Assembly: GCA_947361225.1 (NCBI GenBank)
Contig: CANAIK010000003.1
Coordinates: forward strand, 1-64,000
DNA length: 64,000 bases
Reading direction: 5' to 3'
Source of the DNA: an uncultured bacterium
GTDB lineage: Bacteria > Cyanobacteriota > Vampirovibrionia > Gastranaerophilales > Gastranaerophilaceae
The translations under genes were made by a program, and so were the position numbers. This document shows, in pieces, positions 18,990-27,959 of this stretch; positions within the stretch are counted from its first letter, which is position 1; every line of letters begins with the position of its first letter. Under the pieces are notes generated by a model. It ran no database searches, was not told where the DNA came from, and saw nothing but the letters and a program-made list of their open reading frames with translations.

Positions 18990-19294
18990 AGAGTGAGACA
19001 AGTTTTCAAATATCCAATAGTTTGAACTTTATTCTCATATAAATATCGAACAAAATTCAAATATTCATTCTCTCGTGAACTCAAAGTGAGATTAATTTCA
19101 AAACCATCGGAGCAAAAGGGTTCATAATCATAAATTACATAATTATTATATTTACTTTTCCATTCTTTTTTCTCAATTGAGCATCGATATTCCCACGCCA
19201 AATTTTCAAGCCAGGGAAGGACTTCTTTAGAAACGTTTTTGAATTCTGTACAAAAGTATTGTTTGTCTTGACTAAATTTTTTATCAATCAGCAT
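18986..19294 (-). CDS. Small hypothetical protein
   Basis: About 102 residues, not recognised. I chose ATG 19294 because GGAG lies six bases upstream; an ATG at 19306 would add four residues and overlap that site. The protein is soluble, rich in aromatic and charged residues (WLENLAWEYR, NNYVIYDYEP), with no signal peptide or membrane segment. It resembles small single-domain proteins of mixed alpha/beta type. It is convergent with radA and overlaps its stop by 4 bases. The good ribosome-binding site and even reading frame support a real gene. Confidence 0.55.
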   Translation of the reverse strand: MLIDKKFSQDKQYFCTEFKNVSKEVLPWLENLAWEYRCSIEKKEWKSKYNNYVIYDYEPFCSDGFEINLTLSSRENEYLNFVRYLYENKVQTIGYLKTCLTL

Positions 19295-19387
19295 AAAAAA
19301 CTCCATACAATATTTTAATTTCTTTATATACTCTAAAATATTTATAGGTGTTTTTAAATATACTAACGTACTAGTATTAATTACCTT

Positions 19388-20029
19388 TTATGATAAATCT
19401 TCTTTAGTTGTAATTTTGATATTTTTTCTCGTTCCCTCAACCACAACAACGTTTTCACCAAAAAATTCCACCAAGGAACTATCGTCTGTAAAAGTTTGAT
19501 TATTTTTATATAATTCGTGGATTTTTTTAATAAATTGATAATCAAACCCTTGGGGTGTTTGAGTTTGAAAGATTTTTTTCCTATCGAGCGTCTTAATAAC
19601 CTTATTATTAACAACTTCCTTAATTGTATCAACGGCAAAAATCCCAACTACAACTGCCTTATGGGTTTTTAGTTGAAGTAGTGTTTTTTTAATAGTTTCG
19701 CTATCAATAAAAGGGCGGGCGCCGTCGTGAATTAGAACATTCTTTGGATTAGAACAAACTAAAAGTGCATTGTAAACACTTTCTTGTCTTGTTTTCCCGG
19801 GGAGCGCAAATTTAATTTTTTTTGTATCAATAATTGTTGACTTTATTAAAAAATTCTTAATTTCATCGGTTGCAGGAATTACAATTTCTTGAGCATAATC
19901 CAAAAACTTTAGAATCGTTGTTTCAACAACCGTCTTATCCCCTAATTTTTCCAAAAGTTTGTTAGATCCAAACCTTTGGGATAATCCCCCGGCAGTAATT
20001 ATAACGCTAACAGAAATGGTCGAATCCAC
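19388..20029 (-). CDS. ispD: 2-C-methyl-D-erythritol 4-phosphate cytidylyltransferase
   Basis: Third enzyme of the MEP isoprenoid pathway, joining CTP and MEP to give CDP-ME. The nucleotide-binding loop is VIITAGGLSQRFGSNKLLEKL at the N-terminus (about residues 8-28; the family has AGG.G.R.....K). Further family blocks are VLIHDGARPFID (about 97-108) and QTPQGFDYQFI (about 155-165). It starts at GTG 20029, supported by AAGGAG about 10 bases upstream and by the normal family N-terminus. It overlaps thiL by 23 bases. Presence of MEP-pathway isoprenoid synthesis is relevant to the UbiA-type operon further right. Confidence 0.95.
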   Translation of the reverse strand: MDSTISVSVIITAGGLSQRFGSNKLLEKLGDKTVVETTILKFLDYAQEIVIPATDEIKNFLIKSTIIDTKKIKFALPGKTRQESVYNALLVCSNPKNVLIHDGARPFIDSETIKKTLLQLKTHKAVVVGIFAVDTIKEVVNNKVIKTLDRKKIFQTQTPQGFDYQFIKKIHELYKNNQTFTDDSSLVEFFGENVVVVEGTRKNIKITTKEDLS

Positions 20030-20879
20030 GGTATTTTAGCTCCTTATTATCTACAAAAACACCTTCGCCAGCTGAACAAATCCCAATTTCTGTTAATCCA
20101 GCGATTTTTTTATAATCCCTTTTATCTAAACAAACAACCAAAGAATAATCCTCTCCTCCAAATAGAACCATTTCTTTGTTCTTGACTTTTTTTGGAATTT
20201 TTTTATATTGAACATCGATTCTAACATTGGATTTTTCAGAAATTTGATACAAACAGTCGCACAAACCGTCGGAAGAATCCATCATTGCGTATTTGTGTTT
20301 TGTTTTAGTTGCAATTTCTTCTACAATTTTTGGGTGCAAAGGAGGTTTTTTATGATAATTAACAAAATAATTATCCCTTATTCCATATTCTAAATCTTCC
20401 AATCCTTGAGCGGACGAGCCGAATTCTCCAACAACCGCTACAATATAATCAGCGCACGCATTTTTTCTTGATGAAATTCGACGTGTCCCAACTTCACCTA
20501 AAATCGTTACAGCGATTGAAATACTTGGTCCTTTGGATAAATCACCGCCCGTAATTTCAAGATTAAATTCCCCTGAAACTTTTTTTACTTCTTTATAGAA
20601 TTCATCAATAAACTCATCGCTTAATTTCCCTGAAAGCACTATTGAAACGTATCTTGGATTGGCTCCTGAGGCTAGAATGTCAGAAATATTTACCAAAAGT
20701 GATTTTCTTGCAATTTCAGAAGGAGTCATATATTCAAGTTTAAAATGAATTCCTTCAATTAAACAATCACTCGATATAACAAGATTTGAATCCTCCAAAT
20801 AAGCGCAATCATCACCCAAATAGGAAGATCTTAAGTGTTTATTTATAATTTTTAAAAACTCAAATTCTTTTTGCGACAT
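20007..20879 (-). CDS. thiL: Thiamine-monophosphate kinase
   Basis: Phosphorylates thiamine monophosphate to the diphosphate coenzyme. The 290-residue protein has the PurM/ThiL-fold pattern: YLGDDCAYLED near residue 20, SSDCLIEGIHF near 36, ARKSLLVNISDILASGANPRY (about 56-76) with the metal-binding NxSDxxA motif, EITGGDLSKGPSISI near 108, and DSSDGLCDCLYQI near 201. It overlaps ispD at its 3' end and aroQ at its 5' end by about 20 bases each, so ribD-aroQ-thiL-ispD is one operon. No TPP riboswitch is visible upstream. Confidence 0.94.
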   Translation of the reverse strand: MSQKEFEFLKIINKHLRSSYLGDDCAYLEDSNLVISSDCLIEGIHFKLEYMTPSEIARKSLLVNISDILASGANPRYVSIVLSGKLSDEFIDEFYKEVKKVSGEFNLEITGGDLSKGPSISIAVTILGEVGTRRISSRKNACADYIVAVVGEFGSSAQGLEDLEYGIRDNYFVNYHKKPPLHPKIVEEIATKTKHKYAMMDSSDGLCDCLYQISEKSNVRIDVQYKKIPKKVKNKEMVLFGGEDYSLVVCLDKRDYKKIAGLTEIGICSAGEGVFVDNKELKYRGFDHFC

Positions 20880-21300
20880 TATATAAACCCAATAATCCCA
20901 TTTTATAACTATCTTTCTTAAATCCGCTCACAACCCCTATACAGCTATTTGAAATAAAAGAATTTTTCCTGTATTCTTCTCTATTGGAAACATTGGACAA
21001 ATGAACCTCAACCGCTTTAATTCCAACGGCTTTAATTGCGTCCCCTATTGCAATACTTGTGTGAGTATATGCTGCAGGGTTTATTATTAATCCGTCAAAA
21101 TCGGCGCTTTGTTGGATTTTATCGACAATTTCACCCTCAATATTCGATTGGAAAAAACTTAGTTCAATTTCGTTGGATAAAGTTTTAGCGTATTCGACCA
21201 ATTCTTGATTTATATCTAAAAGCGTTGTATAACCGTAGATTTCAGGTTCCCTTGTACCTAGAAGATTGAGATTGGGTCCGTTAATTACTAAAATTTTCAT
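20860..21300 (-). CDS. aroQ: 3-dehydroquinate dehydratase, type II
   Basis: Third step of the shikimate pathway. The 146-residue protein has the type II signature: KILVINGPNLNLLGTREPEIYG at the start (catalytic Tyr near residue 24), the FFQSNIEGEIVDKIQ segment, NPAAYTHTSIAIGDAI with the catalytic His, and VEVHLSNVSNREEYR. ATG 21300 is preferred because AAGGAAG precedes it; a longer ATG at 21330 would add ten residues over that site. It overlaps ribD and thiL. Confidence 0.96.
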   Translation of the reverse strand: MKILVINGPNLNLLGTREPEIYGYTTLLDINQELVEYAKTLSNEIELSFFQSNIEGEIVDKIQQSADFDGLIINPAAYTHTSIAIGDAIKAVGIKAVEVHLSNVSNREEYRKNSFISNSCIGVVSGFKKDSYKMGLLGLYNVAKRI

Positions 21301-22342
21301 TAAAAACTTCCTTTTTTTTAATTCTACCATTAACTAAAAAATTGTCTTCGATTTTTTTAATTTTTTTAATTTCAACCTCAATACAATCACTAACTTCTTT
21401 TGTGTTTAGTCCTTTAACAAAATCTAAACCCGAACCGAAAATTTTAGGAGCAAAAAACAAATTAATTTCGTCTATAAACGAATTTTTTAAAAGCTCCGAG
21501 TTAAATCCCGCTCCTGATTCCACCATTATTGAATAAATTCCCATTTTATAAAGGGTGTAAAAAAGATTGGAAAAATTACTAAAAGGGATTTTCTCAATCC
21601 ACGTTGGGGTTTTAATATTAGAATTATTAACAAGAATTATTCTTGTATTATCACTATTAAAAACATTATAGTTAAGAGGAATTTTATTGTTAGGGTCAAA
21701 AATTATTCGAATTGGATTTTTTTTATTTTTTATTCTTACGTTAAGTCTTGGATTGTCCTCAAGGATTGTTCCTGAGCCAGACATTATTGCTTGATATTCA
21801 CTTCTTAGTTTTTGAACCTCTAATCTTGCTTTTTCATTTGTTATCCATTTGGATTTTTTTTCAATCGTTGCAATTTTAGAATCCAGTGTTATTGCGCTTT
21901 TTAGCATAATATAAGGAGTTTTTGTTGTAATATTTTTTATAAAAACTTTATTAAGTTCATAAGCCTCGTCCTCTAAAACCCCGACTACAACTTCAATTCC
22001 TGCTTTTTTTAATTTTTCAATTCCTCTTCCTTGAACCAAAGGATTGGGGTCAAGAATCCCCACAACAACTTTTTTAATCCCGGATTCTATAATTAAATCA
22101 GCACAAGGGGGCGTTTTTCCATAATGAGAACAAGGTTCTAAGTTAACCACCAAAGTCTTATTTTTTGTGTTGTTATTTGCGTTTTTTATCGCCTCAACTT
22201 CAGCGTGGGGCGAACCATAAGCACTATGAAACCCAAAAGAAATTATTCTATCCTCAATTTCATCATAAACAACAGATCCAACATAAGGATTGGGAATATT
22301 TTTGCCTTTTGCCTTAAGTGCAAGTTTAAAGCACTTTTTCAT
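21281..22342 (-). CDS. ribD: Bifunctional riboflavin deaminase-reductase
   Basis: Carries out the deamination and sugar reduction steps of riboflavin synthesis. The N-terminal cytidine-deaminase-like domain has zinc motifs HAEVEAI and PCSHYGKTPPCADLI; the C-terminal RibD_C/DHFR-like domain runs from about residue 145, with MLKSAITLDSKIAT and the VESGAGFNSELL segment. I take ATG 22342 as the start (MKKCFKLALKAKGK, the normal family N-terminus). A longer TTG start at 22378 overlaps the upstream gene. No FMN riboswitch is seen; it lies inside a run of minus-strand genes. Confidence 0.93.
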   Translation of the reverse strand: MKKCFKLALKAKGKNIPNPYVGSVVYDEIEDRIISFGFHSAYGSPHAEVEAIKNANNNTKNKTLVVNLEPCSHYGKTPPCADLIIESGIKKVVVGILDPNPLVQGRGIEKLKKAGIEVVVGVLEDEAYELNKVFIKNITTKTPYIMLKSAITLDSKIATIEKKSKWITNEKARLEVQKLRSEYQAIMSGSGTILEDNPRLNVRIKNKKNPIRIIFDPNNKIPLNYNVFNSDNTRIILVNNSNIKTPTWIEKIPFSNFSNLFYTLYKMGIYSIMVESGAGFNSELLKNSFIDEINLFFAPKIFGSGLDFVKGLNTKEVSDCIEVEIKKIKKIEDNFLVNGRIKKKEVFNENFSN

Positions 22343-22349
22343 CAATTTT

Positions 22350-23627
22350 TCATAAATCTTCAATTTCGATTGATTCAATTTCTGAGTCGTCTCCTAAAAA
22401 TTCCAGATAATCTTCTTCTGTAATTTCATCCTCTTTTAATTCCTCAACAACTTGTTTTTTCTTGAATTTTTTTAATACATCAACATTTTTTTTGCTCAAA
22501 TCCAAGTCGTTGTCCAAAGTTTTTGTGTAGGTATGAATGTAATCGGAATCAAAGATATTAGATCCGATTAAAAGTGAATTCTCTTTTATTTGCTCATAAA
22601 ACTGAGGAACAAAACCGCCCGAAACGTGTTCTTTTGAATCGTTAAGATAAAAAATATCCTCGATTTGACAATCCTCACCGACTTCTGAAATTGAACTTAT
22701 TGTTCTTTTTCCCAATTCGTCAATATCTACAAAAATTATAAGTTTAAAAATCGAACAAGCGATTTTTCTTGCGTCTTGATAATGCAAATAAGGCTTGTTT
22801 TCAAGAATTGCGTCTATAATTTTATCCAGCGCCTCTTGTTTATTGGACGCATCCAGAGTCACAACAAGATTGTTATAACCCAATAACCCTTGAGCAACAA
22901 AGTGGACAATATCTTCCTTTGCGCCGTTTACAAAGACTTTAGCGGGATTTGATGAAAAAATTGAGTTAATTAAAGATTTTTTTTGGTTTACATCGAAAAA
23001 AGAAGAAAAATCAAAGTTTGTAAAGTTTGGACTCTCGTTTTTTAATTCTTGTCTATAATCAAAAAGAAGACATCTGTCTTTAGGGAGCATTTTTTTTGTA
23101 AGTGCGCTTAATAATGTTGTTTTTAAACTGTCTTTTTTCCCTGCGATTACAATTGAGCCTTCAACAAAAACCAAAGTTTCCAAAAAAAGCGCAATTTCTT
23201 TAGAAACAGATCTTTCCTCAATTAAAGTTTTAAAATTTGCAAATTCATCACAATAATTCTTAACAAAAATCATTGCATTGCTGGATAAGGGAGGAAGGGT
23301 CATTGAAACATTGATTCCCAGTTTGTGGTTGAATTCAAAATACGGATTTTTCTCATCAAGTTGAACCCCGATATTAGATGCCACTTTTTTAACTAAATTC
23401 TCAAGTTGAACGTTGTCTCGAAACGTTATTTGAGATTGCAGCACAACTCCTTTTTTTTGAACATAAACATATTTTGCCCCGTTAACAAAAATCGAGTTGT
23501 TATTGGACTCGTTTAACAAAGGTTCAATCGGTCCTAATCCAATAAAATCAACTGCGTTGTTTTCCGGGATATATGCCCTTAATTCCTTTTTTTTAATTTC
23601 TTTTTTTAATCTATCCCTAAGCGACAT
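22350..23627 (-). CDS. Degenerate CpaF/TadA-like secretion ATPase
   Basis: A 425-residue relative of CpaF/TadA, the motor ATPase of Flp/Tad pili. The family N-terminus is clear: IGLGPIEPLLNE..NSIFVNGAKYVYVQKKG (about 29-61), followed by the FRDNVQLENLVKKVAS block and the INVSMTLPPLS block. The phosphate-binding loop, however, reads AGKKDSLKTTLLSAL (about 162-176): the glycine before the catalytic Lys is replaced by Leu. The family's later Asp/His boxes are also hard to find. An acidic C-terminal tail (from about 385) is extra. It directly follows the CpaE-like gene (TAAATG junction). No other Tad gene (secretin, TadB/C, prepilin) is nearby. It may be a regulator or a diverged motor with weak or no ATPase activity. 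Confidence 0.7.
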   Translation of the reverse strand: MSLRDRLKKEIKKKELRAYIPENNAVDFIGLGPIEPLLNESNNNSIFVNGAKYVYVQKKGVVLQSQITFRDNVQLENLVKKVASNIGVQLDEKNPYFEFNHKLGINVSMTLPPLSSNAMIFVKNYCDEFANFKTLIEERSVSKEIALFLETLVFVEGSIVIAGKKDSLKTTLLSALTKKMLPKDRCLLFDYRQELKNESPNFTNFDFSSFFDVNQKKSLINSIFSSNPAKVFVNGAKEDIVHFVAQGLLGYNNLVVTLDASNKQEALDKIIDAILENKPYLHYQDARKIACSIFKLIIFVDIDELGKRTISSISEVGEDCQIEDIFYLNDSKEHVSGGFVPQFYEQIKENSLLIGSNIFDSDYIHTYTKTLDNDLDLSKKNVDVLKKFKKKQVVEELKEDEITEEDYLEFLGDDSEIESIEIEDL

Positions 23628-24812
23628 TTACTCCCCCATTCTTCGAAGCAAATTAAAAATACCGTGATTATAAGTCGGATTTTTTGAATCCTTGAGATTT
23701 AAAAAATCTATATTTAGAATTTTAGCGCAAATTTCCTTATACGCTTTAGCAATGTTAGATTGCGGGTTTGTTTCAATAACAGTCCGTCCTAAGTTTATTG
23801 CATCAACTAAAGTTAGATAATTATTGGGAATTGTTGCAAAAACTTCCCTTCCGATTGTTTTTGCACCATCTTGAAGACTAATTTCCGAATTCTCAATGTA
23901 GCGATTAACAATCAATTTAACTTTAGACTTGCTATAACCCAATTGTTCGAACATTTGATAACACTTTTGACTATTTCGAATCGAAACAAGATTGAGCATT
24001 GTAATAAAGAGAATTATATCGGAATTATTAAGAATTGAAACTGTGGTTTCGTCCATTTCAGAGTTTGTATCAATAATAATATATTGAAAGATATTTTTTA
24101 ATATATTAATCAATTTTTGAACATCCTGGGGTTTGATTCTAAAATTAAAATCGGATTCCCTAAAAGATAAGACATACAATGAATCTTGGTATTTTTGCGC
24201 CAGCGCTAAAGTTCCTTTCTCGTCTTTTTTTTCAATCGAATTAATAGTTTCAATAAAGGAATTTTTCGCTTCAACTCCCAAAAAAGCTTCAATATCGGCT
24301 GTTTTAAAGTTTAAATCCAGAAGACAAACTTTATCTTTAGTTTCTCTTGAAAGTTGATAAGCTAAATTTAGCGCTAAAGAGGTTTTCCCGCTTGCCGCTT
24401 TGGGTGAATAAATACAAATTGTATTAGCGTCCGACTGCGTAACTTGATTTTTAGAGCTCTCGATTTTTTTAACAGACGCTTGCAGGATATTGGGCAGAAT
24501 CGGTTTTAATAAAAAATCCTTAATATCTTCCTTTAGAACCTTCGAAACCAATTCCGAGTTAATTTCATAAGAAAGAGCTATAAAATTAATATTTTTATTT
24601 TTTTCTTTAATTGCTCTAATTTTTTTAATTTTTTCACTAAAAGTATTGGAATCAATATCAAAAATTATCAAATCAATATTGGATAGTTCAACTTCGAATT
24701 GTGAAAAATCACCAAATGCACCAATAAGACTGATTTCTTCCATTTCATTTAAATAGGATGAAATCAAATCTTTAGAATTATTATTTTTATCAATTATTAT
24801 TGTTTTTAGCAT
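23628..24812 (-). CDS. cpaE: CpaE-like protein (receiver-like plus ParA/MinD-type ATPase)
   Basis: 394 residues. The first 120 resemble a CheY-like receiver (TIIIDKNNNSKDLISSYL, IDLIIFDID, FIALSYE). The rest is a ParA/MinD-type ATPase with the deviant Walker A SPKAASGKTSLALNLA (about residues 135-150) and KVCLLDLNFKTADIEAFLG as the A'-like block, then YIIIDTNSEMDETT. This is the CpaE architecture used to position Flp/Tad pili. It is followed without a gap by the CpaF-like gene, the order usual in tad loci. The other tad genes are absent from this window, so they either lie elsewhere or the pair serves another purpose. Confidence 0.8.
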   Translation of the reverse strand: MLKTIIIDKNNNSKDLISSYLNEMEEISLIGAFGDFSQFEVELSNIDLIIFDIDSNTFSEKIKKIRAIKEKNKNINFIALSYEINSELVSKVLKEDIKDFLLKPILPNILQASVKKIESSKNQVTQSDANTICIYSPKAASGKTSLALNLAYQLSRETKDKVCLLDLNFKTADIEAFLGVEAKNSFIETINSIEKKDEKGTLALAQKYQDSLYVLSFRESDFNFRIKPQDVQKLINILKNIFQYIIIDTNSEMDETTVSILNNSDIILFITMLNLVSIRNSQKCYQMFEQLGYSKSKVKLIVNRYIENSEISLQDGAKTIGREVFATIPNNYLTLVDAINLGRTVIETNPQSNIAKAYKEICAKILNIDFLNLKDSKNPTYNHGIFNLLRRMGE

Positions 24813-24862
24813 TTTCCCACTCTTAATATAATTATATTTTATAAGTGCAAATAAAAATATAC

Positions 24863-25366
24863 TTAATTAAGAGTATTTTTTAAAAAATTTAAAAATTCGT
24901 TAAGAGAAAACCTGACAATATCTTTTTTAATTTTATGCCTATTATTTGTAGAAGATTTTTTAGAAATATATTTTATAACTTTAATTTTATTTCTATATCC
25001 CAAAGAAATATAAACCAAACCAACGGGTTTTTCTAAAGTTCCTCCTGTTGGACCCAAGATTCCTGTTGTTGCAATAGAACAATCAGCTAATTGTAACAAT
25101 CCTAAAGACATTTGATAAGCAACTTGCTCGCTTACCGCCCCGAATTCTTCGAGTGTTTCTTTTTTTACGGATAAATAACGCTCTTTAGCCTCGTTTGAGT
25201 AAGTTACAAAGTTTTGATTAATAAAAGCACTGGAACCTGAGATATCCGTTAAATAAGAGCTGATTAATCCCCCTGTGCAGCTTTCTGCCGTTGATAGGGT
25301 AAGATTATTCTTAATCAAGAGTTCTTTTATTAGCCCCAGAATTTGTTTTTTATTAAATTGGGACAT
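24863..25366 (-). CDS. pncC: Nicotinamide-nucleotide amidase (CinA C-terminal domain)
   Basis: Hydrolyses nicotinamide mononucleotide to nicotinate mononucleotide in the pyridine nucleotide cycle. It is a stand-alone CinA C-terminal domain of 167 residues with the signature LSTAESCTGGLISSYLTDISGSSAF (about 20-44), GAVSEQVAYQM near 78, and ATTGILGPTGGTLEKPVGLVYI near 100-121. ATG 25366 has AGGAAG five bases upstream; the in-frame TTG just before it is unlikely. It overlaps the secreted-protein gene by 14 bases. Confidence 0.92.
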   Translation of the reverse strand: MSQFNKKQILGLIKELLIKNNLTLSTAESCTGGLISSYLTDISGSSAFINQNFVTYSNEAKERYLSVKKETLEEFGAVSEQVAYQMSLGLLQLADCSIATTGILGPTGGTLEKPVGLVYISLGYRNKIKVIKYISKKSSTNNRHKIKKDIVRFSLNEFLNFLKNTLN

Positions 25367-26039
25367 CAAGACTTCCTAAAAGAATTATGTTAAATTCATC
25401 GTTCTTTTTAATGACAATTTCATCGCCCCGTCTAAATAAATCAGCTATTGTGTTATAAAAAGCCGATCCGACGCAAGCAACAGACCCCCCGATTGCAGCA
25501 ACCGGAACAAAAAGAATTTTTGCTCCGACAAACAAGTCATCCCCTGAGGTTGCGCCCCATTTTATTGTTCTTGGAACAATTTGACCCGCTTTTTTTAAGT
25601 CTCTGTTAACAGCCTTAAAATAATTTCCATTTGTAGTTATTGCGCCGTCCGGTTTTAGGACATATTCAAATTCACTTGCAATCCCCGAGTTGATTGGGAG
25701 CTGCAAACCGTGTTTTGTTACCAAATGATCCAGATTCAAATACAAAACCGCTGGCCTTGAAAGAGTTCTAGACAACTGCACTGCTGAAACCCTGCCTCTA
25801 AAAACGGTATTCTGAGGTAAAACCAGTTTGTTGTTAACATAAAGATCTTTTTTTAAACGAGCCTCAAACATTTCCCCTTCGCTAATACTTTGAGTAGTCA
25901 TAGAATCTGACATTAAAAGCTCAAATTTTGTCCCATAAGGAATTGTAACACTGTCTTTATCGGCATAAAGCTGATGAGCGGCATTCGCTGTTGAAATTAA
26001 TAGTGTTAGGGCTAATATTAAAATTTTTAGTTGTTTCAT
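25353..26039 (-). CDS. Secreted or periplasmic protein of unknown function
   Basis: 228 residues with a Sec signal peptide (MKQLKILILALTLLISTANA, likely cut after ANA). The mature part is mostly beta-like: IPYGTKFELLMSDSMTTQSIS and MFEARLKKDLYVNNKLVLPQ, then TVFRGRVSAVQLSR. This pattern resembles small TrbI/VirB10-like beta-barrel proteins and SLBB-type periplasmic proteins, but I do not assign a family. A short hydrophobic stretch (AKILFVPVAAIGGSVACVGSAF, about 173-194) could associate with membrane. GAGGA precedes the ATG. It sits between the YhaM-like gene and pncC, 1 base after the former. Confidence 0.7.
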   Translation of the reverse strand: MKQLKILILALTLLISTANAAHQLYADKDSVTIPYGTKFELLMSDSMTTQSISEGEMFEARLKKDLYVNNKLVLPQNTVFRGRVSAVQLSRTLSRPAVLYLNLDHLVTKHGLQLPINSGIASEFEYVLKPDGAITTNGNYFKAVNRDLKKAGQIVPRTIKWGATSGDDLFVGAKILFVPVAAIGGSVACVGSAFYNTIADLFRRGDEIVIKKNDEFNIILLGSLDVPI

Positions 26040-26040
26040 T

Positions 26041-26892
26041 TTATTTATCCTCTATTTTTATTGAGTTAAGCTCATTAACGGTTGTTGCTCCAAATTTTGC
26101 ACTTAAGTCATCAACGTGATGAATTATATAATAAAAAGGTTCCAAATCTTTTTCGCCTAAATCAATCATAGCGCCCCAATCAGACCTTCCGTGGTGGGAT
26201 GCTATCATTTTTGCAACATTTAAAAACCCATTGGACATACAAATTGTATATCCGTATTGAGAATGGGTAATCCAGTCTTTTCGAAATTGCTCGTTGTATT
26301 CGATTAATCCTGATTCAACATCGATTTCATATTCAAAAATTTTCCCGATATCGTGCAGAATCGAGGCCGCTATAACTTCGTCTTTATTTAAGTATTTTTT
26401 AACCTTGGGTAGAATTACTTTAGCAAATTCTACAACTTCATAAGTATGAATCACCAAACCGCCGATATAATTATGATGCATTTGTTTTGCCGCAGGCGTA
26501 ATTAAGAATTTTTCTTTATTTTTAGATAGAATATCAAGAACAAAATTTTTAAGCTTTTCGTCTTTAAAATTCTCAACTTCTTCGATTATTTTTGAATAAT
26601 AATATTCTCGTTTTTCTTCTTCTAGCCCTAAAGACGCCTGGGATAAGACTTCGAAGTTATTCAAAAGACAATTATTGTATTTTTCATTAAAACTTGCCGT
26701 AATAATTCGAATAATATTTCCAACCCTGGTTGAAACACCGTTAATTCTATTTAAGGTTTCCTCCCACAAAACGCAATTTAAAGTCGAGGAATCATCGAGG
26801 TTTTTAATCTGCATTTTTCCCATTTTAGTCCCTGCTTTGGTGTCGCCTATGGAAAAAGACAGAATTTCATATTTTGAACTTAAATCTAACAT
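26041..26892 (-). CDS. yhaM: YhaM-type 3'-5' exonuclease (OB-fold plus HD domain)
   Basis: 283 residues. The N-terminal OB-fold region (about 10-85: TKMGKMQIKNLDDSSTLNCVLW) is followed by an HD phosphohydrolase domain with HHNYIGGLVIHTYEV (about 143-157), the metal-binding HDIGK (about 183-187) and SHHGRSDWG. This is the domain order of YhaM/CBF1 ribonucleases, which trim RNA or single-stranded DNA from the 3' end using Mn2+ or Co2+. A TAGAAT box six bases before the ATG suggests a leaderless start, although no good -35 is seen. It begins the run yhaM, secreted protein, pncC. Confidence 0.88.
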   Translation of the reverse strand: MLDLSSKYEILSFSIGDTKAGTKMGKMQIKNLDDSSTLNCVLWEETLNRINGVSTRVGNIIRIITASFNEKYNNCLLNNFEVLSQASLGLEEEKREYYYSKIIEEVENFKDEKLKNFVLDILSKNKEKFLITPAAKQMHHNYIGGLVIHTYEVVEFAKVILPKVKKYLNKDEVIAASILHDIGKIFEYEIDVESGLIEYNEQFRKDWITHSQYGYTICMSNGFLNVAKMIASHHGRSDWGAMIDLGEKDLEPFYYIIHHVDDLSAKFGATTVNELNSIKIEDK

Positions 26893-26935
26893 ATAATAAT
26901 TCTACTACAATAATTCAAAAATCGCTATTATTAAA

Positions 26936-27922
26936 TTAAAAAAAGATTGTGTAGAATATAAAAGAAAAATACAAGATTCCAGGGATTATAAGTTGAATTA
27001 GGGTTATTTTTTTGCTTAAAGCTGTGGTTATTATAAAAAATAAACTGCAAATAATTAGAATTAAAGAATTAATTAATAAAAATTTATCCAAATTCCAGGG
27101 GGTTAGAATTATCCCTAAAGTCATTGGAATTGCTCCTTGAAAGACAATTGCGCCTAAAACATTGGATAAAGCCAGTTCGTCTTTATCTTTATTAAGCCAA
27201 ATAATACTATTAACACACTCCGGAAGTTCAGTTGCAAAAGGAGTTATAAAAAGACTTAGAATCATAGGGTTAATATTAAGAATATAGGAAAAATATTTTA
27301 TTTCCCCTATAAAAACGTGAGAGGATAGAACCAAAAGAACAATTGAAACAATAATTTGCAATAAAACAAGTTTTTTCTTAAAAAATTTATAGAAAATAAG
27401 TTCCTCAAGTTCTTGGAAGATAAAACTTTCCTTGGATTTAATAATTGTTCTATAAACAAAAACAAAATAGAATAGAACCAAAATAATTGCAAAAACTTTT
27501 TTATAAGGAAAAAAAGAGGCCATAATTGCTATTAAATAAACACAAAGAAAATACTTATATTCCCTTAAACTGTTTTTATAGTTGACTTTTAGCTCTTTTC
27601 TTTTTTTTAGAATTAAAACCAAACCCAATAAAAACAAAGCCAGTGTTGATAACATAAAAGGAGAGCCAAAAATCGCCCCAATTGCGATATTTTGCGCACT
27701 TTGGATATCCGTTTTAAGAACAACCGCCCCAATAATTGCAACAACAGGAACAATAGTTTCGGGTAAAGTTGTTCCAATGACCGCTAGAATTGACCCAACG
27801 GCGTTTGAACCCAATTTTAATTTTTGACCCAAATACTCAATTGCATTTGTAAAAAGATTGCAAGCGTAAATTATTACGAAAAGCGAGAATAAGGCAAAAA
27901 ATAAATTTAATAAAAAAAGCAT
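26936..27922 (-). CDS. CaCA family cation exchanger (Na+/Ca2+ exchanger-like)
   Basis: 328-residue inner-membrane protein of about ten helices with two inverted alpha repeats. The first, at about 39-58, has GSNAVGSILAVIGTTLPETI; the second, at about 226-250, has ITPFATELPECVNSIIW and SNVLGAIVFQG. Each contains the conserved acidic residue (LPE) of the ion-binding site. It probably exchanges Ca2+ or another cation for Na+ or H+. AGGATG lies just before the ATG. It is divergent from nrnA with fewer than 40 bases between start codons. Confidence 0.87.
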   Translation of the reverse strand: MLFLLNLFFALFSLFVIIYACNLFTNAIEYLGQKLKLGSNAVGSILAVIGTTLPETIVPVVAIIGAVVLKTDIQSAQNIAIGAIFGSPFMLSTLALFLLGLVLILKKRKELKVNYKNSLREYKYFLCVYLIAIMASFFPYKKVFAIILVLFYFVFVYRTIIKSKESFIFQELEELIFYKFFKKKLVLLQIIVSIVLLVLSSHVFIGEIKYFSYILNINPMILSLFITPFATELPECVNSIIWLNKDKDELALSNVLGAIVFQGAIPMTLGIILTPWNLDKFLLINSLILIICSLFFIITTALSKKITLIQLIIPGILYFSFIFYTIFF

Positions 27923-27959
27923 TTATCATCCTTTTGTTTTTATGTTATCCTTAATTAAT

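Noticed and set aside
20007-22342. TPP or FMN riboswitch controlling thiL or ribD
   Set aside because: Both genes start within or right after upstream coding sequence, leaving no room for such leaders.
22350-24812. A complete Tad/Flp pilus locus
   Set aside because: Only CpaE- and CpaF-like genes are present; no secretin, TadB/C, prepilin or peptidase nearby.
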